Positions 56,233-64,000 of a stretch of DNA of 64,000 bases are shown here, in pieces (position 1 is the stretch's first letter; each line of letters begins with the position of its first letter). The notes below the pieces were generated by a model. The model saw nothing but the letters and a program-made list of their open reading frames with translations. It had not been told where the DNA came from and did no database searches. The position numbers and the translations under genes are program-made. The DNA comes from Henningerozyma blattae CBS 6284 (taxonomy: Eukaryota; Ascomycota; Saccharomycetes; Saccharomycetales; Saccharomycetaceae), in NCBI RefSeq assembly GCF_000315915.1, contig NC_020192.1, positions 248,001-312,000 of the forward strand, read 5' to 3'.

Positions 56233-57164
56233 ATGAAAGTATATGAGGTTTGTGTAAGAGAGAATGAATTTCTCACCAGAGAGGGCAGATGGCCTTGCAA
56301 CGGAAACAAAAGATCATATTGTTCCAGAAGTATCTATTTTAGTTCTTGTTAACAATATTTGATTTCCTTTGTGACTTAGAAGGGAAGCAATCCAAAAGAA
56401 AGGAAATTAAGAGAGAGTATATTACCTCTTCGATCTTATGGAGACAAAGTTGTGAGAATTCAGAAACTGTATCTTAGTTAGAGAGGTTTTCAATTTGCTT
56501 TAACGGTAAGACCTTCTAGAAGAGAAGTAAAAGAAATCCATACTATTTTTTACTAATATTTTTGCCAACATTTATTAAGTTTTACACTTTATCAATAAAC
56601 ACCCAGACGTTAAAGAAATTGAATTGTCTTTTGAAAGATTTCTTCTAAAACAACAAGTTAATAATTGGAAATTTGTTCTTATTAGCAAAGAAAAAGCTTT
56701 TGAGATGAAGCGCATGATCATAGTAGAAGATTTGGTAGTAGCAATTCGGTATAAGTCTAATGTGCATTCTTGAAATGCTTACCGCCGTGTTGATGCAGCA
56801 AGGGACAAATATGAAAAAAATTTGTAAGGAGAAGCATACTAAAATATAGAAATTCGAGACTGAGAAACAGCCATTGTTTTTATTGACGACCTTGGATAGT
56901 CCATTTGTTGCACAATCTGATGCCATCAAGGATGAAGCTATACATGAGTTCAAGAAGAACAATTCTTAATTGGTTTCTGGAGATTTTTTAGCTTGGGCCA
57001 AAAATTGGTGAAATAACCAGAAAGGTTATAAGATTTACACACAACTAGAGCTGTTAAAAGCCAATGAAATTTTAATTGACTTCTTGGAATCAAATTGGTC
57101 AAAAGATGAATTTTCTAATGCCACTTCTATGTATGTTTCTATCTTTTTAAAACACGAGTTATAA
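56233..57164 (+). pseudogene. Decayed gene, possibly a YLR108C/YDR132C (BTB-type) relic
   Basis: Protein-like segments appear on the plus strand in all three frames, broken by stops. Frame of 56233: MKVYEVCVRENEFLTREG. Frame of 56606: DVKEIELSFERFLLKQQ then NNWKFVLISKEKAFEMKR until a stop. Frame of 56871: TTLDSPFVAQSDAIKDEAIHEF, then after two more stops KGYKIYTQLELLKANEILID and FLESNWSKDEF. At least two frameshifts and several stops separate them. In merged S. cerevisiae order the gene expected here, on this strand, is YLR108C/YDR132C, whose product has a BTB/POZ domain; the first segment has a plausible BTB-like opening. The family assignment is inference from position and is weak; that the segment is ex-coding is better supported. 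Confidence 0.45.
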
Positions 57165-57888
57165 TGACAGTCATATCTTAGCCAACTGGTGATAATAATT
57201 TTTGGTTTTTAAATTTTTTTCTATTTATAAAAAAAAAAATTCTATAACTCTCAATAAAAATATATAAAATGTGGTAAATATTTACAATAGTGGTTAGGAC
57301 TTTTACGTTATGATAATCATTTCATGGCTTCTTAATGTAACACCTGAGCCAAAAAATTATTTAATTAAAAAGCATATTAGCAAGCTTCTACAAGGATATA
57401 TTAAACAGGAATTATTTATATATAATTCTGAAGTACTCTATAAGAATGTATCTAATAAGATACAACGAATTTTCAATATTTTATCTTTATTAGGTATTTT
57501 AAAACAGTAGACCCGGAACTTCAGTCCTTTAAAAAAAAGGGTTATATATAAAGATACATCAAGGAATGAAGACTGTTTAAAAGCATTATTTAATATATAT
57601 CAGAGTATAAGCTTGGCTTTTGAACTTTAATAAAACCTATATAATTGCTATAATTTAAAAATCTCAATCTCTACATTTTATGTAATTTTTACAATTTTAC
57701 CCTTTAAATCTTGTATTAATTCAACTTTTTTACCTTTCGTGTTTTCAAAAAAAATTTTCCGTAAATTGAATAAACAATCTATTTGAAAATCAAAACAATA
57801 AAAAAAACAATAATATTTATATACCCTAATGATATAATACAAAACCCTATTTAATACCCATATATATTCATCCATTCACAGTTTAAAG

Positions 57889-58959
57889 ATGGATTCTGAA
57901 AGAAAAGCATTCCAAGAGATTGGAAATATCGTCAGCATCAGGGAACTCTCTAATAATACCCCTACTACTAAAAATAACAAGCTCCCCATTTCCTCATTAA
58001 AAAAAGCAAATGCTACCTCGATCCCTACAATCCATAATCCAAAATCATCAATAAATATCAATACAAATACATTCATTACACCAAGACATTCATTAACTGT
58101 AGCTAAATCAGACGATACTTTAAAATTAGGTATCCAAAGACAAAGGCAAAAGCAAAAGCAAAATTCTAATAAATCTTCCTTAAACGTATACCCTATCAAA
58201 AATTCATTATCACCCTCATCCTTATCAATTCCTTCATTAACATCTAGTTCATCCAATCCAATTATATCAAATGGTACTACTACACTTCAATTATCACCAA
58301 TTCAATCATATAAAAGAAATAATTCTCAAGGAAAAAAAGTTGGCGGTGATGGTTCAATGTCTAAATTAAGAGCCCAATTGCCACACGGATTGTTATCTCC
58401 TAATAGAGACAAGTTGAATAAAGAAAGAAGTCTATTATCGAGTAAAGAGGGAGAAGTAAGTTTACTATCCAGTAGAGAATCTATTAAAGATAAACATCTT
58501 ATAACTGCTATTAGCGGTGGTAACGTGAATAAAAAAAGAGGGACTTCAATAGCAACCAACACCAATCACATACCTAGCATAAGAAGAGAGAAATTGCAAA
58601 GTGGTAAGAAAAATTTATTTGATCAATTGACAAGAGAAAATAGTCTTGACGAGGGAAAAGAGAATGAGAATGTTAAACAAATTGGTAAAGAAAGTATTAA
58701 TATGATAAAGAAAAAAGTTTTATTTGATTTGAAAAAAGATACCCAATCAAATATACACTTTGATAATATCAACACACAATTGATACTGACAGAATTACAA
58801 AATATACGACTTGATAACAAAACTATAAAGGAACAAAACCGACTTTTAAAAGAGCAAAACCTTCAACTACAGGAGAGACAACTTCGGATCTATGAGTTGT
58901 TATTGAAACAAGATGAGATGATACGATCTTTGAAGAACGAATCGAGCAAAGACAAATGA
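57889..58959 (+). CDS. FIN1: Spindle-associated filament protein Fin1
   Basis: 356 aa. Fin1 forms filaments between spindle poles and targets the phosphatase Glc7 to the spindle late in mitosis. The best conserved block is KKVGGDGSMSKLRAQLPHGLLSPNRDK (about residues 148-174), with a Cdk-type SPNR site; it closely follows the GGDGSL...GLMSPER region of S. cerevisiae Fin1. The N-terminus has RKAFQEIGN, also recognisable. The C-terminus (about residues 300-350) is a coiled coil of Glu/Leu/Gln-rich heptads (KEQNRLLKEQNLQLQERQLRIYELLLKQ). Ser/Thr-Pro sites are spread through the middle. Somewhat longer than S. cerevisiae (291 aa). Between the relic and LCL2, on the expected strand. Confidence 0.85.
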   Translation: MDSERKAFQEIGNIVSIRELSNNTPTTKNNKLPISSLKKANATSIPTIHNPKSSININTNTFITPRHSLTVAKSDDTLKLGIQRQRQKQKQNSNKSSLNVYPIKNSLSPSSLSIPSLTSSSSNPIISNGTTTLQLSPIQSYKRNNSQGKKVGGDGSMSKLRAQLPHGLLSPNRDKLNKERSLLSSKEGEVSLLSSRESIKDKHLITAISGGNVNKKRGTSIATNTNHIPSIRREKLQSGKKNLFDQLTRENSLDEGKENENVKQIGKESINMIKKKVLFDLKKDTQSNIHFDNINTQLILTELQNIRLDNKTIKEQNRLLKEQNLQLQERQLRIYELLLKQDEMIRSLKNESSKDK

Positions 58960-59503
58960 ATGCATATGAAAAAAACAAAATAAAACAAAACACAACTAAA
59001 CGAAAAGAGTAGATTAATTAAGTAGAACTTCACAACAAAAAGGTAGCTTTTGATGTAAATAATATTGTATTATATAATTATAATCTATAGCACCAAATAG
59101 AAGGAGCCCTAATAAATAATCTATATATTTCAAGATCATTCACTACTAAACGCGGCCGATAGAAAAAAAAACTATATATATAAAGAGAACAGAGAGAAAT
59201 TAAAGAAAACTTGAAAGATATTTTTCCAAAATAATAAAAACCATAAACAACTCAGGGCGAAACAAATTTAAATTATTACTAACCAGTAGGTTAAATGATT
59301 TAAAAAAAACGTATAAAGAATTTATTAAATGATGACAACTATATCAAGTTGCTTGAACCATAGAGACTTTCTTCTCTTCGTATGTGAGCACACGATTTCT
59401 CAAGACTACAACGGTATCTGATATAAATTCTTTAAGTGTATTTCCTTAAACTTGTACTATAAAATTTTGTATATATATATATATATATAACGATTAATCT
59501 ATA
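58960..59503. other. Convergent 3' region FIN1/LCL2
   Basis: 544 bases of AT-rich sequence with a TA run at 59473-59490. TTACTAACCAG at 59275 resembles a branch site, but there is no donor or exon nearby. No gene. Confidence 0.5.
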
Positions 59504-59920
59504 CTATGCTATATGGTATTGTATTACACTATACCAAACCTTGATATGCTTTTCTTGCCCAACCACAATCCCTAACGTACTTATTTCTTTTAGTGGACCA
59601 TTAACTGGATCGTCGTATGCCTTTACCAAATCTATATCATTCAAAGCTGGTTTTGAAATACAAATGTAATTACCATCGGGCATCACACATCTTAGTTGAG
59701 AACTGGGAAATTGACAAGGACAATCCTTAGATGATTTGACACATGCAAGTGTATCTGGACATAAATAACCATCACACTCGTTGTTTAAGAAATCCTCTTC
59801 ATAAGATATTTCTCTTTGTTGTTGTTGTTGTTGCTGCTGTTGCTGCTGTTGATGACCAAAGAAAAAAGCATGTGTTAATGTGGTCATGGCTAGACCATAT
59901 AACACCTTTTGGAATTGCAT
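59504..59920 (-). CDS. LCL2: Secretory-pathway protein Lcl2
   Basis: 138 aa. Lcl2 is a small secretory-pathway protein linked to ER-associated degradation and chronological lifespan. A signal peptide opens it (MQFQKVLYGLAMTTLTHAFFFG), followed by a run of about 12 Gln. The conserved core is CDGYLCPDTLACVKSSKDCPCQFPSSQLRCVMPDGNYICIS (about residues 50-90), with the cysteine spacing of the Lcl2 family. S. cerevisiae Lcl2 is 131 aa. The C-terminal tail (about 45 residues after the last Cys) is not obviously conserved. Order and strand agree with YLR104W. Divergent with SAC6. Confidence 0.82.
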   Translation of the reverse strand: MQFQKVLYGLAMTTLTHAFFFGHQQQQQQQQQQQQREISYEEDFLNNECDGYLCPDTLACVKSSKDCPCQFPSSQLRCVMPDGNYICISKPALNDIDLVKAYDDPVNGPLKEISTLGIVVGQEKHIKVWYSVIQYHIA

Positions 59921-60748
59921 GATAATTTTTTTTTCTCTTGTTGATGATTCGACTGCTATTACAAATAAAACTAAACAATTTTATAGCTTTTCAATGCATA
60001 ACACGTGTCCAATATAATACTTCTTAACGAACTTGGGCGGCTAAGAAGATAGCTCTAACAAGATGCCATAATTCTATCATTTCTCAACTATTACTAAATC
60101 AACACGAAGTTTACCACCATACAAAATCCGGCTAATAATATTCGCACATGCATCTGGCACGTGACTGAATTATTTATCGCCATCCCCCCATGTTTCAAGA
60201 AAATTTATTTCTTCCCCCCCCCACATTTACTAATTTTATTTCCGTGGAAATTAAAAAATAAATTACCTAAATAGGAACGATAAGAACATTGTGAAATTTT
60301 GTATTTTTTTTTTTATTCTATAATCCCCGTCCAAAATTTTAAATTTCAGTTTGGAGCTCAAGATTGAAAATTTCAACTCAATTGGACATTAGGAATTGGG
60401 AATTAGGAATTAGGAATTAAGGATCAAGGGTCAAGGATCGGGAATCGAAGCTCAAGGAAAAACAGATTGATTTATTGTAAAAAGATTCGAAATGCGGGAT
60501 GAATGCAAAGCCACGATTTTAAGACATATTTTTTTATCTTGCTCTTGTACTTTATAATTCTTTTTTTTTCTTGATACAGCCCCTTTTATTTATTATTAAC
60601 TAAAAACCTCATTTCAATTAGGTTCAAATTTTCTCGAATCTACAAAAAAGAAAAAAAGAAAAAGTGAAAAAAAGATAACAATAAAAAAGGTTACAAATAT
60701 ATTTTTAATTCAATCTATCAAGACTTTCCCCACACATCTAATCCAATC
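59921..60748. other. Divergent promoter LCL2/SAC6
   Basis: 828 bases with CACGTG words (60003-60008 and 60158-60163), two C-tracts (about 60184 and 60217), a purine-rich GGAATTA/GGATCAA mini-repeat (60388-60460), and A/T-tracts before SAC6. No gene. Confidence 0.5.
60388..60460. repeat. GGAATTA / CAAGGATC mini-repeats
   Basis: Four copies of TAGGAATT or GGGAATT merging into AAGGATCAAGGGTCAAGGATC-like units, a 7-8-base degenerate array. Confidence 0.75.
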
Positions 60749-62704
60749 ATGAATATTGTCAAACTACAAAGAAAGTTCCCTATCTTATCCCAAGAAGATT
60801 TGTATGGGACCATTGAAAAATTCAGAGCCATTGATATCAATGATAATGGCTGGATTGAAAAACAACAAGCTTTAGAAGCTGTTTCAAAATCAGGAGATGC
60901 TACTTATGATGAAGCAAGAGAAACTTTGAAGAAAGTTAATGTCGACGCTTCTGGCCGTGTTGAATTGGATGATTATGTGGAATTGATTGCTAAATTGAAG
61001 GAAAACTCCACTGCTGATAATACTCCAGCTCCTCCACAAACTTCTTTTAAAAGCACTGCTCCATCTAATCCAGACCCTGTTTCACCTCATCATCATCAAA
61101 CGGGGTTACAACATAAGGGGACCGGTTCCAATGCCAAGATTATTGTTGCTGGTTCTCAATCAGGTACCACTCATACCATTAATGAAGAAGAAAGAACAGA
61201 ATTCACTAAACATATTAATAGTGTCCTAGCTGGTGATCCAGATGTTGGACATTTATTACCTTTCCCTACAGACACTTTCCAATTGTTCGATGAATGTAGA
61301 GATGGGTTAGTTCTTTCGAAATTAATTAACGATTCCGTACCAGATACTATTGATACAAGAGTGTTAAATAAATCCAAGAATGGTAAAAGATTAAATAATT
61401 TCCAAGCTAGTGAAAATTCCAATATCGTCATCAATTCTGCTAAAGCTATTGGTTGTGTTGTTGTTAATGTTCATTCAGAAGATATTATTGAAGGTAGAGA
61501 ACATTTAATCTTAGGTTTAATTTGGCAAATCATTAGAAGGGGTTTATTGAGTAAAATCGATATTAAATTACACCCTGAATTATATCGTCTGTTAGAAGAC
61601 GATGAAACTTTAGAACAATTCTTAAGATTACCTCCAGAACAAATCTTATTGAGATGGTTCAATTATCATTTGAAAAATGCTAAATGGGAAAGAAGAGTCA
61701 CCAATTTCTCTAAGGATGTTGCAGATGGTGAGAATTATACAATCTTATTGAATCAATTGGCACCAGAATTATGTTCAAGAGCTCCTTTACAAATCAATGA
61801 CAAATTAGAAAGAGCCGAACAAGTCTTACAAAATTCAGAAAAATTAGGTTGTAGAAAATATTTGACTCCAAGTGCTATGGTAGCCGGTAATCCAAAATTG
61901 AATTTAGCCTTCGTAGCTCATTTGTTTAATACTCATCCAGGTTTAGATCCAATTGATGAAAATGAAGAAATCCCAGAAATTGAAGAATTCGATGCTGAAG
62001 GGGAAAGAGAAGCAAGAGTCTTTACCTTGTGGTTAAATTCCTTGGATGTAGATCCTCCAATTGTTTCTTTATTCGAAGATTTGAAAGATGGGCTGGTATT
62101 ATTACAAGCTTATGAAAAAGTTATGCCTGGTGTCACTGATGAAAAACATATTAATAAAAAGAAGAATGCCGATGGCGAAGTTCCAAGATTTAAAGCTTTG
62201 GAAAATACAAATTATGCTGTGGCTTTAGGGAAATCTCAAGGGTTTTCCTTGGTTGGTATTGAAGGTTCAGATATCGTAGATGGTAACAGATTATTAATAT
62301 TAGGTTTAGTCTGGCAATTGATGAGAAAGAATATTAATTTGACCATGCAAAAATTATCTTCAAGTGGTCTAGATATGAATGATTCACAAATATTGAAATG
62401 GGCACAAGACCAAGTCGCAAAAGGTGGCAAATCTTCTACAGTTAGATCATTCAAAGATGAATCTTTATCAAACGGTATTTTCTTATTGGATGTCTTGCAT
62501 GGTATTGCTCCAGGTTATGTCAATTATGATTTAGTGGAACCTGGTAATACTGATGAAGAAAGATACGCAAATGCAAGACTAGCCATTTCTATTGCAAGAA
62601 AATTGGGTGCACTGATCTGGTTGGTACCAGAAGATATCAACGAAGTTCGTTCAAGATTAATATTAACTTTCATTGCTTCATTAATGGCCTTGAATAGAAA
62701 ATAA
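60749..62704 (+). CDS. SAC6: Fimbrin (actin-bundling protein) Sac6
   Basis: 651 aa. Sac6 is fimbrin/plastin, which bundles F-actin in patches and cables. Two N-terminal EF-hand-like motifs lie in residues 14-90 (IDINDNGWIEKQQ; VNVDASGRVELDDY). Two actin-binding domains follow, each of two calponin-homology domains: about residues 140-390 (FTKHINSVLAGD, DECRDGLVLSKLIND, LLRWFNYHLKNAKWERRVTNFSKDV) and about 410-650 (RVFTLWLNSLDVDPPIVSLFEDLKDG, ILKWAQDQVAKGG, IARKLGALIWLVPEDINEV). Length matches S. cerevisiae (642 aa). Unlike the S. cerevisiae gene, which has a short intron near the 5' end, this frame is continuous from the ATG. Confidence 0.98.
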   Translation: MNIVKLQRKFPILSQEDLYGTIEKFRAIDINDNGWIEKQQALEAVSKSGDATYDEARETLKKVNVDASGRVELDDYVELIAKLKENSTADNTPAPPQTSFKSTAPSNPDPVSPHHHQTGLQHKGTGSNAKIIVAGSQSGTTHTINEEERTEFTKHINSVLAGDPDVGHLLPFPTDTFQLFDECRDGLVLSKLINDSVPDTIDTRVLNKSKNGKRLNNFQASENSNIVINSAKAIGCVVVNVHSEDIIEGREHLILGLIWQIIRRGLLSKIDIKLHPELYRLLEDDETLEQFLRLPPEQILLRWFNYHLKNAKWERRVTNFSKDVADGENYTILLNQLAPELCSRAPLQINDKLERAEQVLQNSEKLGCRKYLTPSAMVAGNPKLNLAFVAHLFNTHPGLDPIDENEEIPEIEEFDAEGEREARVFTLWLNSLDVDPPIVSLFEDLKDGLVLLQAYEKVMPGVTDEKHINKKKNADGEVPRFKALENTNYAVALGKSQGFSLVGIEGSDIVDGNRLLILGLVWQLMRKNINLTMQKLSSSGLDMNDSQILKWAQDQVAKGGKSSTVRSFKDESLSNGIFLLDVLHGIAPGYVNYDLVEPGNTDEERYANARLAISIARKLGALIWLVPEDINEVRSRLILTFIASLMALNRK

Positions 62705-63133
62705 TCATGCTAACGCTTGCTATCGTTTGAAAAAAATAATAAAATGTTATAGCATAGACTTATTTTGTCTATCTTTGATCTACATCTGATCTTATCATGT
62801 TTTTTTAAGGAATTATAACACTACTTAATAATTACATTAATAATACATTGAAAAAACAAGTAATAATACTTAACTTACTTTGTGATAATACTTCGTACAT
62901 TTTTTTGAAATTCTTTATAATGTTTTTTTATACTACTTTGATGTCTCTCTATATTACGTATTTACATATGCAGTACTTGAAGATAAAAATGAGATAAATA
63001 TAGTCAAAATTTTTGCAGAAGTATGTATATTTTTTCCCTATTTTTTATATGCGAATGTATATATGTATATGCATGTGTTTATGAATGAGTTCAAGAATGT
63101 GATATCATGAATTTGAATAAATGATTTTCCAAA
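62705..63133. other. Convergent 3' region SAC6/MIM2-like
   Basis: 429 bases of AT-rich sequence with TATATGTATATG runs near 63056-63074. No gene. Confidence 0.5.
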
Positions 63134-63619
63134 TTAATCCCACAAATAGTTCATGACTCTTTGCCAGACCATTCTTGCTAATCTTCTACCAACCATTTTC
63201 CCCAATAGAGGTAGAACCACCCAATTTAACACAGTATGCAATTGATCTAATGATTCCTCCCATTGTAATTCTGCTTCTTTTAATTTCTGTTGTAAGGATA
63301 ATTTTCTTTCTTGCTCTACAAGATCTTCAGGATACTCATCCTCATCACCTTCCTCCTCTTCCTCATTTTCCTCTTCACTCTGGTCCTCTTGATTTTCCTG
63401 GTAATAGATATTTTCATTAGAAATTCGGTCATTATCTATTGAAGTAGAAGTACTATTATTTGATCTAGCAGTAGTAATGGTTCTATTACTATCTGAAGAA
63501 TCAACATTTTTTAAAAATGAATAAATATTATTATCTATATTTGAACGGGAGTCCTTACCGTTATTCGACAAGAAACGTTTTTCAAATTCATCAACTTTTT
63601 CAATAATATTACGGTTCAT
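63134..63619 (-). CDS. MIM2: Probable mitochondrial outer-membrane insertion factor Mim2
   Basis: 161 aa from the ATG at 63619; the frame upstream has only GTG/TTG. The last 50 residues carry the signal: an amphipathic segment WEESLDQLHTVLNWVVLPLLGKMVGRRLARMVWQRVMNYLW with a short hydrophobic helix, preceded by a strongly acidic stretch (EENEEEEEGDEDEYPEDL). This layout fits Mim2, the small partner of Mim1 in the complex that inserts helical proteins into the mitochondrial outer membrane. S. cerevisiae Mim2 is only 87 aa; here a Ser/Asn-rich N-terminal extension adds about 75. Order and strand agree with YLR099W-A. I identify it partly by position, so some doubt remains. Confidence 0.55.
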   Translation of the reverse strand: MNRNIIEKVDEFEKRFLSNNGKDSRSNIDNNIYSFLKNVDSSDSNRTITTARSNNSTSTSIDNDRISNENIYYQENQEDQSEEENEEEEEGDEDEYPEDLVEQERKLSLQQKLKEAELQWEESLDQLHTVLNWVVLPLLGKMVGRRLARMVWQRVMNYLWD

Positions 63620-64000
63620 AGTGATTAACACTTATTTCCTGATAGTAGCTTCACAGCAACTTTGGTATTCAAATGATTAATTTCTAGGTATATAGGTATC
63701 ACTTATAAAATCATATATTTTTTATTTTCTTACAAAGTGGCTTTTCTTAAACGAAATTGAAAGTTTCAACAAAATTCGGCTTTAGATTATAAGTCCAATT
63801 ACGGTAATATGGCCGAGATTCATTTGATGGGAAAAAAAATAAGAAACTTTTTATTTCACTATCATGAAAAACTGAAAAAAAAAAGCATATTAATTTGTTA
63901 TATATTTTTCCATGGCAACATAAACCAATCTTCTGCCAAAATATGATATTATTTACCATCAGTTAAGCTTGATATATGCTCATCAATTCAGATTTCAAAT
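63620..64000. other. MIM2-like promoter to window end
   Basis: 381 bases, AT-rich, with an A-tract at about 63875-63882. No credible ORF starts or ends here. Confidence 0.4.

Larger units (their letters stand above)
55227..57888. other. AHP1 promoter, gene relic and FIN1 promoter
   Basis: 2.66 kb. 55227-56200: long AHP1 promoter with a Yap1 word and a Reb1 word (55869-55875). 56233-57164: the decayed gene described separately. 57165-57888: AT-rich FIN1 promoter; a 66-codon frame at 57310-57510 has no recognisable homology. Confidence 0.5.

Noticed and set aside
57310..57510. 66-codon ORF after the gene relic
   Set aside because: Could be the tail of another relic, but no motif or homology is visible and the composition is ordinary AT-rich DNA.
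59270..59290. TACTAAC branch-site word after FIN1
   Set aside because: No donor GTATGT upstream and no exon that would need joining.
63747..63959. 70-codon minus-strand ORF at the window end
   Set aside because: Phe/Asn-rich random-type translation of AT-rich promoter DNA; no supporting context.

Overview
This window is nuclear chromosomal DNA of a budding yeast of the family Saccharomycetaceae. It is AT-rich, with compact genes of one exon, two short spliceosomal introns with GTATGT donors and TACTAAC branch sites, and A/T-tract or dinucleotide-rich intergenic regions. 27 protein genes can be named from their own sequence and from order; a 28th (probable MIM2) rests partly on position. One further gene survives only as a relic. 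No tRNA, rRNA, CRISPR, transposon, LTR or centromere was recognised.

The order is the clearest overall signal. From left to right the genes are the counterparts of S. cerevisiae YLR145W, YLR144C, YDR164C, YLR142W, YDR163W, YDR162C, YDR161W, YLR138W, YLR137W, YDR158W, YDR153C, YDR151C/YLR136C, YDR150W, YDR148C, YDR146C/YLR131C, YLR130C, YDR145W, YDR144C/YLR120C, YLR119W, YDR139C, YDR137W, YLR113W, YLR110C, YLR109W, [relic], YDR130C, YLR104W, YDR129C, YLR099W-A. Both series run monotonically downward, and every W gene is on the minus strand here and every C gene on the plus strand. S. cerevisiae keeps these genes on two sister tracks (chromosomes IV and XII) made by the whole-genome duplication. 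Here they are interleaved on one track, but many ancestral genes of the region are missing. That fits a post-duplication yeast that lost duplicates independently of Saccharomyces, such as the Vanderwaltozyma/Tetrapisispora group (inference).

Layout: 1-7.5 kb, RMP1, ACF2 and an intron-containing SEC1. 7.8-13 kb, PUT1, CWC15, NBP2, ACL4. 13.6-20.5 kb, NHA1, RKM5, HOM2. 21.4-30.3 kb, ENT5, a CTH1/TIS11-type mRNA-decay factor with a row of Aft-type iron sites, and NUM1 with a 1.76-kb internal array of 84-bp repeats. 31.5-38 kb, KGD2, a 3-kb gene-poor stretch of degenerate repeats, and SWI5. 38.4-46.3 kb, ZRT2, TAF12, a yapsin, SRN2 and intron-containing RUB1. 46.6-55.2 kb, RGP1, HOG1, a CCW12-type cell-wall gene with a disrupted frame at an ambiguous base, and AHP1. 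55.2-64 kb, the gene relic, FIN1, LCL2, SAC6 and a MIM2-like gene.

The genes are housekeeping genes of unrelated function held together by ancestry, not an operon or cassette. Several promoters carry sites expected for the gene downstream: Put3-type for PUT1, Gcn4 for HOM2, Aft for CTH1/TIS11, Hap for KGD2, Zap1-type for ZRT2, Yap1 for AHP1, PAC/RRPE-like for ACL4 and Fkh for SWI5. I did not find a convincing new multi-gene system. The items most worth a second look are the merged gene order, the SEC1 intron, the CWC15 tail, the phased CCGCGG array, the perfect inverted repeat inside SWI5, the repeat-filled 3-kb gap and the damaged CCW12 and YLR108C-like loci.
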